Positions 27,301 to 34,700 of a stretch of 64,000 bases of DNA are shown here, piece by piece. The stretch is from NCBI GenBank assembly GCA_963556195.1, contig OY744533.1, positions 44,411,413-44,475,412 on the forward strand. Direction: 5' to 3'. This DNA comes from Sepiola atlantica. Taxonomy: Eukaryota > Mollusca > Cephalopoda > Sepiida > Sepiolidae. The stretch's first letter is position 1; the number at the start of each line of letters is the position of its first letter. The notes below the pieces were generated by a model. That model was not told the DNA's origin, did no database searches, and saw only the letters and a program-made list of their open reading frames with translations. Position numbers and translations under genes: made by a program.

Positions 27301-30300
27301 TCTTATTTATCATGCTGAATGCAGTTGTAATGTTGTGCTGTCAAATACAAGGTTTTTTTTTTTTAGCTGAGTAAACATTTCTGAAAATGTCTACTCGTGT
27401 ATAATATGGCCCACTATTATATATGGTCAATTTAGTCTTGTTTTAGCTGAGAAATGTTAAAATTGTATAAAAATACAGAAACCAATTTTTTTTTTTTTCA
27501 TCAGAAAAGTAATAAACTATTGTAAACAAAAAAAATTAATATTATGCAATTATATAATATCAAATTATATATTATACCACTCACTTGAAATGTTATCTTT
27601 CTATCGTATTGTCTACTGTTTGGGTTTGAAAATATCAATAAATCCTCGTAGCGTATAGTAGTCTTTAAAACCAATTGAGAGGTGATGTTAACCATCCCCA
27701 AAAATTAATAAACAAATATCAACGCCATAGCTGCACAAACAGGCAGTTATCAAACTTGGTGTAGTGCCACGGCCCATTATTTCACATTAATTGACCAATG
27801 TCTAACAAGCTGGTTTGTTTTATAGCGTGTCTGTTTTATTTTTAAAAGAAATTAAAACTATACAAAAATGCACAAACAGTTTTTTCTCTATTTCCTCAGA
27901 AAAGTAATAATAAAATATTATAAACAAAAAATAAATAAATAAAAAAAATTATGCAGTAATACAAAGCAAATCTAAGTAAAAAGAACATTTTTCTATTGCT
28001 TTTTTTTCCAAATATTTTCCAACTTTTCTTTTCAAACTTTATCCTATAGAACAGGCTGTCTGAAGATACCGGTTTCCTGACTTAAAATGCACCAAACATT
28101 GATGTCATTGTTTTTTTTTTCTTTCCCTTTGCAAAACTCAATCATGTTCTGCAAATCTAAAAACAAACAACATTTTTCCTCTACAAAACAATCAAACCAA
28201 ATACCATAAATAAATATTTAAATATATCAAGAATTTGAAACAAAAAAAAACTTTTACCAAAATGACTGGATTCGGCATTAAATAACCCGAAAAGGGTTGA
28301 TCTGCCGTAAAACACAACAACCAAACCATTTTTATAGGAAACCCATTCTTATAATTAACAAATTTTATCCATTTCTCGAAGTTGGGATTTTAGAAAAGAA
28401 AATGTTAGTTTTTCCCCATTCGTATCATATCCACTGGAACAGCAACAGATTTGTAAAATATAAAACATCACAAAAAACTTTAAAATCCATATTTAAATAC
28501 AATGTGTTAGCAAATTTACCTAATTGCTTTTTTTAACAAAGCAGACTTCACACGGGATTGAACAATTATGAAAGTGACATAACTCATAGCTTTTAATAAT
28601 TCAAGGATTTGTAAAGAAAAACTATGAATATGCATTTTCGTGTTGAAGACATGTCTAGGAATTAAAATAACATCCAATAAATTCTATCAACATTTATACA
28701 TTTTTTTGTATTTACCTTCGAAAAATACAATTTTTTAAGTACCCTCCCTTTTTAGACTATTAATTTCCTAAGTGACCATCAATGCGTTGGTCTTTGTGTT
28801 AAAAATCTATCTGCTTATGTGACACATATTATAGGTGGCTACCCACACTTTTACCTTCAATTTTTGTTCAAAAATTTCTTGCATTATGCACAAGAAAATA
28901 TGGTATTCAAAACTATTTAAAAGATTGAATTAAATTCGATTTTTGTTTTTATCTTCATAAAATTTGTTACTCATATGCTTTTATATAAGTTAATTTTGCA
29001 GTAAATTTGATTAAAACTTAAGTATTTTCAATTTCTTTTTTAGATTCGAAAATATAAAAGCAGTGAAAAAATCAGGAAAAAGGCGGAAGTTATTTATCAT
29101 AAATTTAAGAATCTCTTCTTGGTTGCTGAAGGAGAATCTTTCTCTCAGGTCAGTTTGTTTTTGTGCGATTCTTTTATATATTTGAAATAGTTCATATGAA
29201 CCAAACGATACTTTTCTTTTCTGTAAAGAATTTTCCATTTCTAAGCATCTTTTTTATACATGTATACAATTGTTGATTGCTGCTGAATAGTACAACATAT
29301 ATAGTACAGTGTAACCATACACCCACACAAACTGTTGGACATTCATGAGTGAAATTGTGTGGACAAGTTTATTTCTACCAAATATGGTTGCCTTGTAGAA
29401 AGAATTGTGAATAAACAATTCCATGGATGGCATATTGGCACCTTGTATACTTTGAAAAATAGATCTCATTATCCCAAGAAATGTATTGAAAATTCAAGCA
29501 TGGCACCCACAGCGGCATGATCAGTATTCAGTTGGTAGTTTTCTGTTTAAATTGAGTCGGTCTAAACATTGATTGAAGACTGTAACTGACATGAAAATTA
29601 AAATTATCAAATGTATTCATCTTTTAAATGAACATTCATCTTCAATGATGATAGAGACTCACTTGAGTTTTTAGATGCATTCTCATATCTCTGATATGCT
29701 TTGCCGGTTGATCTGTCATATTTTAGTTTGAAATAGTATGTTCTTCAAGCGATTTGTGATGAGGGTTGGGAGTTAGATGACTTTTATTTCATCAAAGAAT
29801 GACTTATCAACAAGTGGAGTTGTGCAGCAAGATGTCTTTTTGCATTATATTTAAATTTCTGCATGTTGGTACAGTTGGGAGAGCAGGGAGGGAATTCCAA
29901 AGGCAAGCAGTTTGAGGAAAGAAGCTATTATAGTAGAAAGCTTTCCGCCATCTGTGAATGGGTGGGGAAGTACTTATAAAACAAGCACAGGAATGCAACA
30001 TTGCAGCAATGGGACAGGGGCTGGAGCTTGGTAGACAGTGTGGGACTTATTAGGTTAGAGGCTTTTTTTTTACCCTATCTAAGAGGGGGAGCCTAGTGGT
30101 TGATGCACCAACTCAGATGTGGCAACAATACTCCATGCTTGGGTGAATGGTGGCTTTGTAGAGATATAGGATACTGGCAGGTGAGTTTTTTTAGCCTGTT
30201 AGAGCGAGCCCACCCTTGCAAGACTTGGCAATTTTCAAACCATAATTTATAAAAAAAAAAAAAAAACAGAATTTGAACCCAATTTAATGATTCAATTTTC

Positions 30301-31665
30301 TATGGTGATAATGGTTGCATGAATCCTAAATTGGAAATAATTTAATTGATTTGTTTTGAAATGTATATTTTTATTTATTCCTTTTTGTATATGCAAAGCA
30401 TTTTCAAGACTAACTTTCGTTTTTGTAGGTGTTCAGTCGTGAAACTGCAGAATTTAAGAAGCAATTAGAGAAAGAAGAACGAGAACGAAAAGACAAGGAA
30501 AATAAAGAAAATGAAATGAAGCCAGGTGATTATTTAGTCAGCTGTTTTTTGTTTGTTTGTTTATTGCTATTTACTGAACAATTTTCAAAATTGAATTTCT
30601 GTATAATTTCGGAATATGTTATGCAATTGTGTTAGCATTTTGGTAATTAAGTTTTTGTTTCATAATTTTTCTTCATAAGACCTATTGAATTATTTTTTTC
30701 TTTCATTCCAAAGGGTACTTAGAAAAACAACTTTTTGATGAATCTCGTTTGTGCTTTTTATTTATTCTACGTTCATGTAATATTCTATGTTCATGTAATT
30801 TAAAGTAGACATTCTTCTTGCATAACTAAAAATAAGTCTATTATCCTTATTATTTTTACGATTGTAAATCCTTCAAAAATGATGGGGAAAAAATTATGCT
30901 TTGCCAGTGTTCGTACTAATCATAAAATAACTTCTAAATCGGTGAAGAGCCAACAAAACAAAAAAGGGGTGAAAAAACAAATATACAACAAATAAATGTC
31001 ACCAAAGGCAAGATAAGTTACTCTTCTACCTACCTAGATAAGTTTTTTGTGTTTTAATTTATTTTAAAGCGTTTTTTTTTAGTTCAATACAGAACTAGTG
31101 TCAATTCTGTTACATTAGAACGGAAAAAAGTAGCTGACATTACACGGTCACGCGGAGTCTCGATAATCGATCAAAAATTAAACAGAATCACAGCTAATAA
31201 CTGTCACCAATTGTGCGAAAATGTAATGTTCAACCGAACTATATTTTTTATTACCAGTATTTTTGTGTAATTTTCGACTTTTAAGCGATTGAGACTCTTT
31301 TTTTTTTTCTTTTTTTTTTTTTTAACATAAGAGTTGACACTAATTCTGTATTGAAGTAAAAACGCTTTAAAATAAGTTAAAATACAGAAAAAAATTATCA
31401 AAGTAGGTAGAAGAGTAACTTATCTTGCCTTTGGTAACATTTATTTGTTGTATATTTGTTTTTTTTTCACCCCTTTGTTTTGTTGGCTCTTGTTAAAAAT
31501 GCCCATATTTCTTTCCAAATTATTTCATCTAGTTGTCGAATTTGCAATTTGCTTTCTCCCTTCCCCTAAAAACTTCAAATCATTCCGTATGGCAAGTCTT
31601 TTACTGCCATGACGGAATGGAGAGATAAGTACATTTACTTGCGTAAGGGGAAGGAAGTACATCTT

Positions 31666-31723
<58 letters not shown>

Positions 31724-34700
31724 AAATATACATTGGTCTTTATTATAGAGCAAAGGATTATTATTTTTATTATTCTTATATAGATTTATTATTTTGCCAT
31801 CTAATTTACATACATGTTTGGTCTGTACAGACACTATATAAATTAGATGACTGCTGAAAAAAAAAAGGAGTCATCCTTTCTCTAAATGCTCTCAGATATT
31901 AAGAAATATTAGAGAGTGGTTGAATCAACATAGTGAGAGGGATAGATAGCTAAGAGAGAAAGATGAGTTTGTTATAAATTACAGCCACTTTAGTATTTAT
32001 CTCCCTCCCACCGTGGGAAGATGTGACACAAGGTCGGAAGGTGGGGATTGAAAAGCCATTACCCAAGAGGCAGAGCACTCTGGTCTACAAAAAATGATTG
32101 AGCAGTCCTATCAGCATTCCCTGGTAGGAGTGCCTCAGGCGATTAGCAATAAACTAACCCCTTCTCAAAGAGAAGGTAAAGCTTGGGAAGGTGGACTTCC
32201 TAGAACTGTACAGAACCATACCTCAGCCTGACAGCAACAAAGGCCACCTCACTCAAATGGCCCAGACTCTATCGGACTGATTGTCGAAGATGTATCCTCG
32301 ACTTGATATGAAAAACACCACCCTTAAGGTCAGGTGAACCCATAGGTGTTTGAATGAATGACATTATCCTTTTATTACTTCATCCTCTATTACTTCATAC
32401 GGGATCTCTTCCTGATATCTTCAACCTGTTTTACTGTATGATGTCATCTCTTTGTGTCGTTATAAAGGATTTGCCTGGTTTCTTCCACTTCGTTTGCCGC
32501 CATCATCCATTGTGAACAAACATACAAGATAACAAACAACGCCCCCAGTTTTAGTAGTAATGTGTATATATATATATATATATATGTAGATATATACTTT
32601 GTATGCGTCACATGTTTATCCATTCCTCCATAACGCTGATATCTGTACTTCTTATTCTCTAAATAATGGGTTACAACATAGAGATACATACAATTTGAGT
32701 GCAAAATCAGAAAGAACATACAATTTTACATAAGAGTGCCAAATTCTATCAAAATTGCTCCAACATTAGAGAAAGGGCAAAGAAATTAATGAATTTCTTG
32801 TTGTGAATTAGTCCGTGATGTCAAGCATTTTTTTCCATATAATGATGTCAATTTTGAACCCCGAATTTCAGAACTTTAAATTCTTATAACTTTTGAACCA
32901 TTAGGGATATTTGCATAATTAAAACAGTTTTGAGCTCCATTTACTGAGCTCTTTATAACTACTGTGATTAAATAACAATAATCTAAAATAAAAAGAAATC
33001 AACTGGGAATACTACTTAGTCTATTATTATATAAATAACAAATATTAACCCAACAGGTCACAGATGGACCAATATGTATATAATTTTTTTTTTTTTTCCA
33101 GCCGAAAGCAAACTTGAAACAGAAAATAAAGAAAATGTCAATTCTTTGGAGAAAGTTGATGTGATGGAGACTTCAACTACTGTGGATTCAAATGTTTTAG
33201 ATGAATCCATCAAAGAAGATACAAAATCGGTTACTTCAAATAATGAAGAAGTTAAAACGGCTTCAGCTGAAGTAAGTGATCATCAATCTGAAACGCCTCA
33301 ATTATCTGGCCAGTCCTCTTTGAATACCACTGCCCCAACAGCTGAGGACACTGTTGCAGCAGCTACTACTACGGATCAAGAGAAAAAGAATGCAGACTCT
33401 ACCTCACATGTGAAGCCATATTCTTCAGCTGCTGCTGCTATCACACCTACAGACAAATCACTTTCTAACTTAGATGATAAAAATACATCTGAGTTGCGAA
33501 ATAATGTTTCAGCAGGATCTGATACCGCTCCCTCTGTACCTAATGCTGTTCCAGCAGCAACTGCAGCTTCAGCGGATAATGCTAAAAATATCCCAAGCTG
33601 TGATCCTGCTGCTCCAGTTGCACCCGTCGCAGGCTTGGGTAATTCCCCTGTTAAAAAAATACTTGATAATGTAGACTCTGTAAATGCTGTTGCATCACCT
33701 ATGGTAAATCCGATAAAAAGGACAGATGAGATGCATGATAGCATTCCAGGTACGGCCACGTCGTCTTTGCCATTGCAGCCACTACCAACTTTGGTGCAAT
33801 CGTCGCAGCAGCAGCAACAGCCAGTGAAAGGGTCAAGTGCTGTTCAGCAGCCATCGCAGTCGTTGCCACCATTATCCTCATCTTCGCTCCATCATTCTGT
33901 ATCTCTTTCTCAAACCAGACAGTCAGATATTTTACCTCAGGCAAGCCATTTGTCTTCAGCTCCGCAAACAGTGCCCGTTGTGGAGGAGCAAAAACAAAAA
34001 CTCTTGTCGCAGCAGAAGCAGCAGCAGCAACCGCTTCCTGCACTGCACCAACCACACAAGCTTCAAATGGATACCTCTCCTATGTCATTAGCAAATATGC
34101 CTGGCCTTGCATCATCCCAGGAATCACATGTGCCATCATTTCAGTCATTCGTGCAGAACCAGCTGCCCCTGTTGCATCAGACTGGTGGTCCTACCCAAGT
34201 AGCTATGTCAGCTTCTCAATCAATAAGCACTGCTTCAGCTGCCGTTCCGGCCTCGGACAAAGTAAGTGGGTTGACTCACCTACAACAACGGTCGCAGCCT
34301 CCTCAGTCACACGCCTCTTCTAACATCCCAACAACAACATCAACTAGTGCCACTCCTACTTCCGTGCCCCCTCAATCCAACACTGCTACAGCCAATCCTC
34401 CGTCATCAATTTTAGGACAGCTACCCTCTATCCCAGCACATTTCTCATTGGAAAGCAGGCAATTAGCACACTCTGTCGGGTCCACCACTCTATCTCGCAA
34501 AGATCAACCACCAACACAACAGCAGCAACCAGTACAAAAGTTTGTTCCTGTGGCCGACTTCCGTGATGAAGATGACGACATGCTAGAGGTAAAAAGAAAA
34601 GAAAGTTGATCATGAATTTTTATTTTAGATCATTTAAAAAATGTACAGAATAATATTTCATTTGTATTTTCTTTTTTTAAGAGGTTTTCATATTTAATGA

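Noticed and set aside
33376..34055. Antisense frames of 118-127 codons
   Set aside because: They are shadows of the Ser/Ala/Gln-rich exon 15; Ala-rich antisense frames are expected there.
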